The notes beneath the pieces are model-generated. The model did no database searches and was not told the DNA's origin. It worked only from the letters and a program-made list of their open reading frames with translations. DNA of 64,000 bases from PALSA-505 sp036496025 (GTDB lineage: Bacteria > Actinomycetota > Actinomycetes > Streptosporangiales > Streptosporangiaceae), in contig DASXLW010000120.1 in NCBI GenBank assembly GCA_036496025.1, positions 6,594 to 70,593 of the forward strand, read 5' to 3'. The stretch's first letter is position 1. The number at the start of each line of letters is the position of its first letter. Shown here piece by piece: positions 1 to 10,348 of this stretch. A program made the position numbers and the translations under genes.

Positions 1-469
1 CATCGGCATGATCGGCCTGGCCGCCGCCCGGCTGCCGGGGTCGGCCCGGACGCCGCTGCTCGGGGCGACGGCCGGCCTGGGCTACGGGGTGCTGGCGGTC
101 GCCGCGCGGGTGCTGACCGGCTACTCGCCCGCGGTCCTGGTGCGCGATCCCGCTGCTTATGCGCTCGCCGCGGCCGGGATCGTGTCCTTCCTGTTCTACG
201 CGACGGCACTGGAGGGCGGGAGCGTGACGGTGGCTGTCGCGGCCGTCGTCCTGGTGGAGACGGTGCCACCCGCGGCCGTGGGGGTCCTGCTGCTCGGTGA
301 CAAGACCAGGCACGGGCTGGCCGGCGTGGCCATCGCCGGGTTCATCGTGGCGGTGATCAGCGCGGTGATGCTCGCCCGGTTCGGCCAGTCCGAGCACGAG
401 GGCCTGACCAGAGCGGAATCCAGGCCTGCGCAGTCTCCGGACAGCGACCCGCACCCCGCGACCAGGTGA
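1..469 (+). CDS. DMT/EamA-family transporter, C-terminal part (cut by window edge)
   Basis: The reading frame is open to the left edge, so the gene is 5' truncated; the first visible ATG at 8 is probably internal. The roughly 150 visible residues hold about five hydrophobic helices, matching the second half of a ten-helix drug/metabolite (EamA) transporter. A hydrophilic tail of about 30 residues ends the protein. The family exports or imports small metabolites across the cytoplasmic membrane; no substrate can be deduced. It stops 44 bases before the convergent DUF35 gene ends. Confidence 0.7.
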   Translation, partial: IGMIGLAAARLPGSARTPLLGATAGLGYGVLAVAARVLTGYSPAVLVRDPAAYALAAAGIVSFLFYATALEGGSVTVAVAAVVLVETVPPAAVGVLLLGDKTRHGLAGVAIAGFIVAVISAVMLARFGQSEHEGLTRAESRPAQSPDSDPHPATR

Positions 470-513
470 TGACCCGCATCCCCTGGACCCGGAGCAGCGC
501 CGCTGACCCTGGG

Positions 514-1041
514 TTACTCTCCGGCGCGGAACACGGGGTAGCTTTCGCCTTCGGCGGGGTGCACGAAGCGGGCGGTCACCCGTAGCCCGGGCCGAAGCCG
601 GGCGGTTCCCGTTGCGCCGGTGCCCTCCAGCCGCGTCCGCAGCCACGGTCCCTCGTCGAGTTCCACCAGGGCCAGCACGCTGGGCGCACCAGGAGCCCCG
701 CAGGCACCAGGATCAGAATCCTCGGTATCTCCGGAAGTCTCGACGTCCCCAGAAGCCTCGGTGTCACCGGGAGACCCGGCTTCACCAGAGGTCGCGGGGC
801 GGCCGGGCGGGTTCGCGGGGCCGGGCTTCCCGGCCGGCAGCACCGCCCAGCTGATCAGCCGGCCGTGCCCGGCGGCCTGCTCCCACCGCGGATCGGCATC
901 GCCGCACTCGGGGCAGCCCGTGGCCCCCGGGTCAAGCCAGCGATCACAGCGGGCGCAGCGCTTGATCAGCAGGACATCGCGCGCCGCCGCCGCGAAGAAC
1001 GGGGCTGAGCGGTCGTCTGCCCGGATGACGCCGATGTCCAT
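514..1041 (-). CDS. Zn-ribbon/OB-fold (DUF35) protein
   Basis: 175 residues. The N-terminal half has a zinc ribbon with two cysteine pairs (CARC and CPEC) and the C-terminal half an OB-fold ending in RFVHPAEGESYPVFRAG. DUF35 proteins partner thiolase-like enzymes (for example ChsH2 with Ltp2 in steroid side-chain aldol cleavage) or bind acyl-CoA. A thiolase-like gene lies on the same strand at 4222-5415, the likely partner. Between the ribbon and the OB-fold is a roughly 45-residue acidic low-complexity insert made of SGD/ETSGDTE-type repeats, unusual for the family. A GGAGG ribosome site lies about 6 bases before the ATG. Confidence 0.8.
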   Translation of the reverse strand: MDIGVIRADDRSAPFFAAAARDVLLIKRCARCDRWLDPGATGCPECGDADPRWEQAAGHGRLISWAVLPAGKPGPANPPGRPATSGEAGSPGDTEASGDVETSGDTEDSDPGACGAPGAPSVLALVELDEGPWLRTRLEGTGATGTARLRPGLRVTARFVHPAEGESYPVFRAGE

Positions 1042-1054
1042 CGCCCGCCTCCGC

Positions 1055-3490
1055 TCACCCGCCGTCCGTCCCGGCTCGAAGGCGGCCCAGGACCGGCGGC
1101 AGCTCGCCGGCGTGCACCACCCCCAGCTGCTGGGTCGCCCTGGTCAGGGCCACATAAAGGTCGCTGTGCCCGCGCGGCGACTCGGCCAGGATCTGGCCCG
1201 GCTCCGCCACGATCACCGTGTCGAACTCCAGCCCCTTGGCCTGCCGGACGGTGAGTACCACGACCGTGTTCTCGAGCTCGGCGTCCGCGCCGACGGACAC
1301 GCCCGGCACGGCGTCCCGGACCGCGTCGCCCAGCTCGTCCAGCCGGGCCGCGGGGACGATCACCGCCACCCGGCCGTCACCCACCGCCGCCGCCTCGCGC
1401 GCGGCGACCCCGGCCAGCCGCCGGTCCAGTTGCCCGGCCGCGACCTGCAGGTGCCACGGCTCGACTCCTGATTCCCGCACCGATCGCGGCAGGTCAGACA
1501 AGGCGGCCGGGCCGATCGCCGCCGCCACGTCGGCAGCCACGGCCATGATCTCGGCGGGCGTCCGGTAGTTGACGGTCAGCCGCTCCAGCCGCCACCGCTG
1601 CTGCAGGTACGGTTCGAGGACCTCCGCCCAGGACGACGTGCCGGCCGGGTCGCCGGTCTGCGCCACGTCACCGACCAGGGTCATGGACCGGGTGGGGCAG
1701 CGTCGCATCAGCATCCGCCACGCCATCGGCGACAGTTCCTGTGCCTCGTCCACGATGACGTGCCCGAACGCCCACGTCCGGTCGGCCGCGGCCCGCTCCG
1801 CGGTGGTCAGGTACTCGTCATCGACATGCCGCTCGGCCAGCCGCCGCGCATCGATCAGGTCGGAGGCCAGCAGGACCTCGGGAGCCTGCAGGTCACGCGA
1901 GAGAAGGTCGACCACGCCTTCGGCGTACTCGACCCTTTCCCTGCGCTCCCGCTCGGCCCGGGCCCGCTGCGCCCGGTTGTCTTCGCCCAGCAGCTCCGCC
2001 GCCTCGTCCAGCAGCGGAATGTCGGCCACCGCCCAGCCGCCGTCGCGATCGCGCAGCAGCAGGGCGCGGTCGGCCTCGGTAAACCGCGGGGCGGCCCGGC
2101 GCAGCCGCGCCGGGGAGGAGAAGAGGTCGCTCAGCAGCCGCTGCGGGGTCAGGTTCGGCCACAGGCGGCCGATCACGGCCCGGACGTCCGGGTCGGAGCG
2201 CAATTCGCGCGCGATCTCATCCATCCGGACCTCGTCGAGCACGTTGTGCTCCGGCGGGCCCTGGTCGCCGAGGATCTCCGCGACCATCGCGTCGGTCTGC
2301 CGCAGGCTCTCGCGCAGCCGGCCGGCCACCTGCCGGGCCAGGGCGCTGATGATCTCGCGCACAAAGGTGGGCCGGGCTTGATTGTGCGGCCTGCGCGATC
2401 GCCTGGCCCTCTCCCGGGCCCGGACGCACACCTCGCGGTCCAGGCTCAGCACCTCACCCTGATACCGGATTTCGATCGCCTCGCGCGGCACCTGCTGGCG
2501 GTCCCTGACCGCGGCCGCCACCACCCGCGCCATGGCCAGCCGGCCCTTGACGACCGATACGCCGGCCGCCTCCTGCCGCTGCGGGGTGACCCCGGGATAC
2601 AGCTCGCTGAGGGTGGACAGCACCACCCCGGTCTCACCGAGAGCGGGCAGCACCTGCCCGATATAGCGCAGGAATGTCGCGTTCGGGCCGACGATGAGCA
2701 CGCCCCGCTTCTCCAGCTGCCGGCGGTGCGTGTACAGCAGGTAGGCGGCCCGGTGCAGTGCTACGGCGGTCTTCCCGGTGCCCGGGCCGCCCTGCACCAC
2801 GAGCACGCCCTGCTGCGGCGCGCGGATGATCTTGTCCTGCTCGGCCTGGATGGTTTCCACGATGTCGGCCATCCGGCCGGTGCGGCTGGCACTCAGCGCG
2901 GCGAGCAGCGCCGCCTCGCCGGTGAGCCCCTGATGCTGGGTCCCCTGCGGGGCGGTGAGGTCGAGTACCTCGTCGTCGAGGCTGACGACCTGCCGGCCGC
3001 GCGTCTTGATATGCCTGCGGCGCGCGACGCCCTCCGGGGAAGCCGCGGTCGCCAGATAAAAGGGCCGCGAGGCCGGCGCCCGCCAGTCAAGCAGCAACGG
3101 CTCGTAGTCCCCGGAGTCGTCGCGAATACCCATCCGCCCGATATAGCGCCGCTCGTCGTCGGCGAAGTCGAGGCGGCCGAAGCACAGCCCGTTTTCCGCC
3201 GCGTCCAGCTGGGCTATCCGGGTGCTGAACATGGCGGCCGACACATCGCGCTCGGTCCGGGCCGCGGGCGTGCCACCGGTTTCCCGCAGCGTCCAGGCCA
3301 GCCGGCTCGAGGCGCGCTCGCGCAGGTCATCGAGGCGGCCGTACAGCATGGTCACGTACTTCTGCTCGAGATCCAGTTCCTCGGCGTGAGCGGGGGAATC
3401 CTGTGCGCCGGCCGTGCCCGGGGGCGACCCGGCCGCCGGTCCGGGCTTTTGCACCCGGCCTGGCGGCAATGCGCCCTTTGTCTTTGACAA
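1055..3490 (-). CDS. helD: HelD/HelR-type RNA polymerase-recycling helicase-like ATPase
   Basis: 811 residues. A UvrD/Rep-like superfamily 1 motor with Walker A GGPGTGKT (about 234-241), Walker B VIVDEAQE (about 575) and C-terminal motif LTVRQAKGLEFDTVIVAEP followed by YVALTRATQQL. The N-terminal charged coiled segment with ERASSRLAWTLRE is typical of actinobacterial HelD, which enters RNA polymerase channels and frees stalled or rifampicin-bound enzyme. The start is TTG at 3490, preceded by GGAAGTGA. The downstream DUF35 gene begins 13 bases after the stop, so they are probably co-transcribed. I saw no clear rifampicin-associated element upstream. Confidence 0.88.
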   Translation of the reverse strand: MSKTKGALPPGRVQKPGPAAGSPPGTAGAQDSPAHAEELDLEQKYVTMLYGRLDDLRERASSRLAWTLRETGGTPAARTERDVSAAMFSTRIAQLDAAENGLCFGRLDFADDERRYIGRMGIRDDSGDYEPLLLDWRAPASRPFYLATAASPEGVARRRHIKTRGRQVVSLDDEVLDLTAPQGTQHQGLTGEAALLAALSASRTGRMADIVETIQAEQDKIIRAPQQGVLVVQGGPGTGKTAVALHRAAYLLYTHRRQLEKRGVLIVGPNATFLRYIGQVLPALGETGVVLSTLSELYPGVTPQRQEAAGVSVVKGRLAMARVVAAAVRDRQQVPREAIEIRYQGEVLSLDREVCVRARERARRSRRPHNQARPTFVREIISALARQVAGRLRESLRQTDAMVAEILGDQGPPEHNVLDEVRMDEIARELRSDPDVRAVIGRLWPNLTPQRLLSDLFSSPARLRRAAPRFTEADRALLLRDRDGGWAVADIPLLDEAAELLGEDNRAQRARAERERRERVEYAEGVVDLLSRDLQAPEVLLASDLIDARRLAERHVDDEYLTTAERAAADRTWAFGHVIVDEAQELSPMAWRMLMRRCPTRSMTLVGDVAQTGDPAGTSSWAEVLEPYLQQRWRLERLTVNYRTPAEIMAVAADVAAAIGPAALSDLPRSVRESGVEPWHLQVAAGQLDRRLAGVAAREAAAVGDGRVAVIVPAARLDELGDAVRDAVPGVSVGADAELENTVVVLTVRQAKGLEFDTVIVAEPGQILAESPRGHSDLYVALTRATQQLGVVHAGELPPVLGRLRAGTDGG

Positions 3491-3499
3491 GAAATCACT

Positions 3500-3545
3500 T
3501 CCAGGTTATAATTTCCGTCGAGCCTCCGTAATTGGAGGTTTTCTC
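3500..3545 (-). promoter_or_regulatory. AT-rich leader of helD with small hairpin
   Basis: This is one of the few AT-rich stretches in the window. Read on the minus strand it has a TATAAC-like hexamer at 3505-3510 and a hairpin of five pairs, CCTCC-N6-GGAGG, at 3523-3538. It could hold the helD promoter or a leader stem-loop. No convincing -35 box was found, so the assignment is tentative. Confidence 0.3.
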
Positions 3546-3588
3546 ATTTCACGACCGATAACATTACCAAAAGCTCCGCGCTCTGCGG

Positions 3589-4188
3589 CTAGCCGGCGCT
3601 GACGTGATCCAGGACGGCGCGCAGCACCTCGGCCGCCGCGGCCCGGAACTGCGCATCGGCGACCAGCCCGTCCGCGCCGACCGCCGCCCTGGCCACGGTG
3701 ATCCGGCGGCAGGCCGCCTGGATGGGCACGCCGCCCACATAGCCGAGCACGCTGGCGAGCGACTGCTGGGCGCCATCGCCCCGGCCGTCGGCCGCGACGT
3801 TGATCCAGGCCGCCGGCTTGCGGTAGATCTCGCCGCCGCCGACCGTCCAGTCGAGCAGGTTCTTGAAGCTGCCCGGCAGCCCGCCGGCGTACTCGGGGGT
3901 GCAGAACACGATGGCGTCCGCCGCCGAGATCTGCTGTCGCATCCTGGCCACGGCGGGCGGCAACCGGTCGTGGTCATCGTCGGGATTGAACGCGGGCAGA
4001 TCTGCCATCTCGTCGTACAGCACGGCGGTCACCGGGGGTGCCGCCAGGGCGCGCAGGGTGCGGAGCGCGGCGGTATTCGTCGAGCCGGCGCGCGTGCTGC
4101 CCGAGACGAGCAGGATCCGGGCCGGCCCGCCGGCCGGGACGACGCCGGGGTCTTGCGCGCCGGCCGGGGAGGCTGCGTTCACGGTCAT
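3589..4188 (-). CDS. NAD(P)H-dependent FMN reductase family protein
   Basis: 199 residues with a flavodoxin-like fold: an FMN phosphate loop LLVSGSTRAGSTNTAAL near residue 30 and the family motif FCTPEYAGGLPGSFKNLLDW near residue 95. Members reduce FMN, quinones or azo compounds using NAD(P)H in the cytosol. It lies between thiolase (upstream) and helD (downstream) on the same strand. The physiological substrate is unknown. A GAAGG motif is almost adjacent to the ATG, so the exact start is less sure. Confidence 0.85.
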   Translation of the reverse strand: MTVNAASPAGAQDPGVVPAGGPARILLVSGSTRAGSTNTAALRTLRALAAPPVTAVLYDEMADLPAFNPDDDHDRLPPAVARMRQQISAADAIVFCTPEYAGGLPGSFKNLLDWTVGGGEIYRKPAAWINVAADGRGDGAQQSLASVLGYVGGVPIQAACRRITVARAAVGADGLVADAQFRAAAAEVLRAVLDHVSAG

Positions 4189-4221
4189 CCCTTCGTCCCG
4201 CCGTGCCGCCGCGGCCGGGGA

Positions 4222-5415
4222 TCATCTCGGGTGCGGACTTAGGATCAACGTCGCGTGATGCGCGAGGATTCCGCCGTTCCCGCTGACCAGGATCACGTCG
4301 CGGGCCGGCGCCTGGCGGGCGCCGCCGTCCCCCCGGGCCTGGATGACCGCCTCGGAGAGCGGCGTGAAGCCCCACATGTAATAGGACGAGAGCTGGCCCC
4401 CTCCGGTGTTCACCGGCAGTGATCCGCCGGGCGCGAGGGCTCCGGAGGCGGCGAACGGGCCGCCCTCGCCTTTCGCGCAGAACCCGTAGTCCTCCAGCGT
4501 GACGACGACCGTATAGGTGTAGCAGTCATAGATCTGGGCCATGGTCACGTCGCCGGTGCCGATGCCCGCCATGCCCATCGCGGCCCGGCCGGCCGTGACG
4601 GCCCCCGTGCGCAGGCCGAACTCGCTGCCCCGCTCCGGCTGATGGCCCGGGTGCCCCTGCCCCCATCCCCAGACGTGCACCGGCGGCCTGCGCAGCCCGG
4701 CCGCCCGGTCCGCGCTGGTCAGCACGACCGCGATGCTCCCGTTGGAAACCAGGCAGCAGTCCAGCAGGTGCAACGGCTCGACGATCCACCGCGAGGCCTG
4801 GTGCTCGGTGATGGTGAGCGGGCCGCGCAGCTGGGCCCGCGGATTGCCGGCCGCCCACGCGCGCTGGGCGACCGCGACCGCGCCGAACTGCTCGCTCGTG
4901 GTGCCGTAGCAGGCCATGTGCCGGCGCGCGGCCAGGGCATACTCGGCCGTGACGGTGCGGTAGCCGAATCCCGCCGCGAGGCCAGCCAGCCCGTGCCACT
5001 GCGGCCGGGCGGCGACGGGCGCGTTTGCGGCCCGCAGGCCGAACGTCGCGCCGGCCGGCGTCCCGGCCCGCAGCGGCGTGTCGGCGAACACGCAGGCCAC
5101 CGCGCTGGCCGAGCCGCTGATGATGGCGAGCGCGGCGAGCTGGACCGCGGCCCCGGCGGAGGCGCCGTAGGCGTTGATCACGCTGAGCAAGCGCAGGTCA
5201 CGCAGCCCCAGGATCTGGGCCAGGCCGACGTCGAGGACGCTGCCGGCGATCCCCGGGCAGATCAGCAGACCGTCCAGGTCGCCCGGCTCCAGTCCCGCGT
5301 CGGCGGCCGCGAGCCGCACCGCCTCGGCGGCCAGCCGCCGCGGAGTGCGGCCGTAGACCTTGCCGAGCTCGGTCAGCCCCAGCCCCGCGATCGCCGCCGT
5401 CGCCATGCGCTTCAC
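4222..5415 (-). CDS. Thiolase-like protein (lipid-transfer / SCP-x type)
   Basis: 397 residues. It opens with IAGLGLTELGKVYGRTPRRLAAEAV, typical of the acetyl-CoA acetyltransferase/SCP-x thiolase group, and closes with the domain containing VNTGGGQLSSYYMWGFTPLSEAV and ILVSGNGGILAHHATLIL. Such proteins often lack thiolase cysteines and work as aldolases together with a DUF35 partner, here at 514-1041. The GTG at 5415 or the ATG at 5406 could be the start. Substrate unknown; steroid-like or other acyl-CoA chains are possible. Confidence 0.82.
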   Translation of the reverse strand: MKRMATAAIAGLGLTELGKVYGRTPRRLAAEAVRLAAADAGLEPGDLDGLLICPGIAGSVLDVGLAQILGLRDLRLLSVINAYGASAGAAVQLAALAIISGSASAVACVFADTPLRAGTPAGATFGLRAANAPVAARPQWHGLAGLAAGFGYRTVTAEYALAARRHMACYGTTSEQFGAVAVAQRAWAAGNPRAQLRGPLTITEHQASRWIVEPLHLLDCCLVSNGSIAVVLTSADRAAGLRRPPVHVWGWGQGHPGHQPERGSEFGLRTGAVTAGRAAMGMAGIGTGDVTMAQIYDCYTYTVVVTLEDYGFCAKGEGGPFAASGALAPGGSLPVNTGGGQLSSYYMWGFTPLSEAVIQARGDGGARQAPARDVILVSGNGGILAHHATLILSPHPR

Positions 5416-5592
5416 CGTACCGAACGCGGTTCTGCCCGGACCGGGGTGAACTCAGCGTCACCGCGGCGCGCACAGCCGGTACGCGCCGCCCGAGCCGGTG
5501 TGGAATGGAGTGGTGAGGGCCGCGCTCCTGTTATCCTGAGGGTCCGTGGAGCGGAGGCAGAGACCGCATCGCACCGACCACGGGAGACCATC

Positions 5593-7292
<1,700 letters not shown>

Positions 7293-7296
<4 letters not shown>

Positions 7297-8000
7297 CCGG
7301 CTCGCGTCACGCCGGCCACCGGGCGGGTGCGGGCCCGGCCCCGGACCCCGCCCCGATGGGCCCGGAGGGCGAGCGGGACCCGGCGGGCCCGGCGCTGGCC
7401 GACGCCGACGAGCGATGGCAGGTGCTGGACTCCGAACTGCGTACCCGCAGTCATGTGGTGGCGCTCCGCACGGACCTGGTGCTCATGCCGGACGGCACAT
7501 CCGCCGAACGGGACGTGGTCGTCCACCCCGGCGCGGTCGGCATCGTGGCCCTCGATGATGACGACCGGGTGCTGATGATCCGCCAGTACCGGCACCCGGT
7601 GGCCCGGATGCTCTGGGAGATCCCGGCCGGCCTGCGCGACGTCGAAGGCGAGCCGGTCAGCGTGACCGCCGAGCGCGAGCTGCTCGAGGAGAGCGGCTAC
7701 CGGGCCCGCGACTGGCGCGTGCTCGTCGACTACTTCTCCTCGCCGGGGATGACCAACGAGCGGCTGCGGGTGTACCTGGCGCGCGGCCTGTCCGAGATCG
7801 GCCACGCCGAACGGGGATTCGTGCCCGAGCACGAGGAAGCGCACCTCCTGCTGGCCTGGGTGCCGCTGGACCGGGCTGTCGAGCTGTTCCTGGCCGGCGA
7901 CCTCCACAACGGGGTGGCCGCAGTGGGTATCTTGTCGGCGTATGCCGCCAGGCGGGACGGGTTCGCGGGGCTGCGCCCCGTGGACGCGCCTGAGCGCTAG
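7293..8000 (+). CDS. NUDIX hydrolase, ADP-ribose pyrophosphatase type
   Basis: 235 residues. GTG start at 7293 overlaps the pyrG stop (GTGA), implying translational coupling. The NUDIX box is visible as AGLRDVEGEP followed by TAERELLEESGY (about residues 115-140); the upstream IRQYRHPVARMLWEIPAG is typical of ADP-ribose hydrolases. It probably cleaves ADP-ribose or a related nucleoside diphosphate in the cytosol. The first about 30 residues are Pro/Ala/Gly rich and an ATG at 7356 is a possible alternative start. Confidence 0.88.
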
Positions 8001-8079
8001 CGCGGCAGCCGGGAGGCTCGTCGGGACAATTCGACCGGCAACGGGGCCGGTGGCCAGGCGACCAGGAAGGCTGGCAGCC

Positions 8080-9195
8080 ATGAAGGTGGGCGTTCCAAGC
8101 GAAGTCAAGAACCACGAGGACCGGGTGGCTCTCACCCCCTCGGGCGTGCACGAGCTGGTGCGGGCCGGGCACCAGGTGTTCGTCGAGACGCGGGCGGGGG
8201 TCGGGTCGGCGATCCTGGACGAGGACTTCGTCGCGGCCGGGGCCACGATCCTCGGTACCGCCGACGAGGTGTGGGACACCGCCGACCTGGTCCTGAAGGT
8301 CAAGGAGCCGATCGCGGAGGAGTACCACCGGATGCGCAAGGGGCAGGTGCTCTTCACCTACCTCCACCTGGCCGCGTCCCGGCCGTGCACCGACGCGCTG
8401 CTCGAGTCCGGGATCACGTCGATCGCGTACGAGACGGTCCAGCTCCCCGACGGGTCGCTGCCGCTGCTCGCGCCGATGTCCGAGGTCGCCGGCCGGATGG
8501 CGCCCCAGGTCGGGGCGCATCACCTGCAGAGCGACGGCGGCGGCCGCGGCGTGCTCATGGGCGGCGTATCCGGGGTGTACGCGGCGAAGGTGGTCGTGCT
8601 CGGGGCCGGCGTGTCGGGGATGAGCGCGGCGGCCATCGCCCTCGGCATGCAGGCTGAGGTGCTGCTGGTGGACAAGAACATCGCGCGGCTGCGATCCGCG
8701 GACGCGATCTACCAGGGGCACCTGCAGACGGTGGCGTCCAACGCGTACGAGATCGAGCGGGCCGTCATCGACGCCGACCTGGTCATCGGGGCGGTGCTCG
8801 TGCCCGGCGCCAAGGCGCCCATGCTGGTCTCCAACCAGCTCGTGTCCCAGATGAAGCCGGGCTCGGTGCTGGTGGACATCGCCATCGACCAGGGCGGCTG
8901 CTTCGAGGACTCGCATCCCACCACGCACGCCGACCCCACCTACCGGGTGCATAATTCGCTGTTCTACTGCGTGGCGAACATGCCGGGCGCGGTGCCGCAC
9001 ACCTCCACCTACGCGCTGACCAACGTGACCCTGCCGTACGTCCTGGAGATCGCGAACCTCGGCTGGCGGGACGCGCTGCGGGCCGATCCGGCGCTGGCCC
9101 TGGGCCTGAACACGCAGGAGGGGATCCTCACCTGCCCGCCGGTCGGCGAGTCGCTCGGCCTCCCCTCGGTCACCCCGAGTGAGGTGCTCAACTGA
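8080..9195 (+). CDS. ald: Alanine dehydrogenase
   Basis: 371 residues from ATG 8080, with AGGAAGG nine bases upstream. It interconverts L-alanine and pyruvate plus ammonia with NAD. The start MKVGVPSEVKNHEDRVALTP is diagnostic; the catalytic lysine lies in LVLKVKEP, the catalytic histidine in YLHLAAS, and the NAD-binding Rossmann motif is VVVLGAGVSGMSAAAIALGM. Full length for the family. It overlaps the following xerD gene by four bases. Confidence 0.96.
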   Translation: MKVGVPSEVKNHEDRVALTPSGVHELVRAGHQVFVETRAGVGSAILDEDFVAAGATILGTADEVWDTADLVLKVKEPIAEEYHRMRKGQVLFTYLHLAASRPCTDALLESGITSIAYETVQLPDGSLPLLAPMSEVAGRMAPQVGAHHLQSDGGGRGVLMGGVSGVYAAKVVVLGAGVSGMSAAAIALGMQAEVLLVDKNIARLRSADAIYQGHLQTVASNAYEIERAVIDADLVIGAVLVPGAKAPMLVSNQLVSQMKPGSVLVDIAIDQGGCFEDSHPTTHADPTYRVHNSLFYCVANMPGAVPHTSTYALTNVTLPYVLEIANLGWRDALRADPALALGLNTQEGILTCPPVGESLGLPSVTPSEVLN

Positions 9196-10175
9196 TCACG
9201 GTCGCGGATGCGATCGGCGGGTACCTCGATCACCTGGCGGTCGAGCGCGGGCTCGCCGCCAGCACGCTCGAGTCCTACCGCCGGGATCTGCTGCGCTACC
9301 GGGACGCGCTGGCCGGCCGGGGGAAAACCGCGATGGGCGAGCTCACCGGCGCGGACATCGCGGCCTTCCTGGCCGGGCTCAGGGAAGGGGACGACCACCA
9401 CGGCCCGCTGGCCGCCAGCTCCGCCGGGCGGGCCGTGATCGCGGTACGCGGGCTGCATGCCTTCGCCGCCGCCCAGGGGCTGACCGCCGCCGACCCGGCC
9501 CGGCTGGTGCGCCCGCCGGCGCCCCCCCGGCGGCTGCCCAAGGCGATCAGCGTGGACGAGGTGGAGCGGCTGCTGGCCGCGGCCGGCCCGATGCCCGGCC
9601 CCGGCGGTCCGCCCGGGACGGACGGCGCGGCCAGCGCGGTTCAGCTCAGGGACCGGGCCCTGCTCGAGTTCCTGTACGGGACGGGCGCGCGGATCTCGGA
9701 GGCCGTCGGCCTCGACACCGACGAGCTCGACCTGGTCGGCGAGGGGGTGGTCCGGCTGTCCGGCAAGGGCGGCAAGCAGCGCATAGTCCCTGTCGGCAGC
9801 TATGCGAGCCAGGCACTGGAGGGCTACCTCGTCCGGGCCCGGCCGGCCCTGGCCGCGGCCGCCGCCAGGTCAGCCGCGCCCCCGGCCCGCGTCCCGGCCG
9901 CGGTCTTCCTCAACGCCCGCGGTGGCCGGCTGACCAGGCAGGGGGCGTGGCTGGTCCTGCACGCGGCCGCTGACCGGGCCGGACTGCCCTCGCTGTCGCC
10001 GCACACTCTGCGGCATTCCTTCGCCACCCACCTGCTGGACGGCGGCGCCGACATCAGGGTGGTGCAGGAGCTGCTCGGCCACGCCTCGGTGACCACCACC
10101 CAGATCTACACGCTGGTCACGGTGGAGAAGCTCCGCGAGGTGTACGCCGCCGCCCACCCCCGCGCCCTCGGCTGA
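9192..10175 (+). CDS. xerD: Site-specific tyrosine recombinase XerD, apparent CTG start
   Basis: A tyrosine recombinase that resolves chromosome dimers at dif. Counting from 9192, catalytic residues are R167 (GTGARISE), the lysine of GKGGKQR, H271 and R274 (HTLRHSF), H297 (LLGHAS) and nucleophile Y306 (TTQIYT). The SAM-like N-terminal domain (YLDHLAVERGLAASTLESYRRDL) begins just after 9195, and there is no ATG, GTG or TTG in frame between the upstream stop at 9180 and ATG 9333, which would remove 47 residues. CTG at 9192 sits five bases after GAGGTG and overlaps the ald stop as CTGA, so it is the best start; ATC at 9195 is the alternative. Confidence 0.9.
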   Translation: MITVADAIGGYLDHLAVERGLAASTLESYRRDLLRYRDALAGRGKTAMGELTGADIAAFLAGLREGDDHHGPLAASSAGRAVIAVRGLHAFAAAQGLTAADPARLVRPPAPPRRLPKAISVDEVERLLAAAGPMPGPGGPPGTDGAASAVQLRDRALLEFLYGTGARISEAVGLDTDELDLVGEGVVRLSGKGGKQRIVPVGSYASQALEGYLVRARPALAAAAARSAAPPARVPAAVFLNARGGRLTRQGAWLVLHAAADRAGLPSLSPHTLRHSFATHLLDGGADIRVVQELLGHASVTTTQIYTLVTVEKLREVYAAAHPRALG

Positions 10176-10348
10176 CGGCAGTTCGGGCGGGCCCCGCCTA
10201 CGCTCGCCGCGCCGCCCGGGCAAGATCAAGTTTGCCCATTCCAGGCTATATCGGAGCTATACGGTGAGTCGGCTTGCTGCACCCTGGTGCAGGCCCTAGA
10301 GTCCGGGTCAGCGGAGGGAAATGAGAGTCCGCTCGGGAGGTTCCGCAG

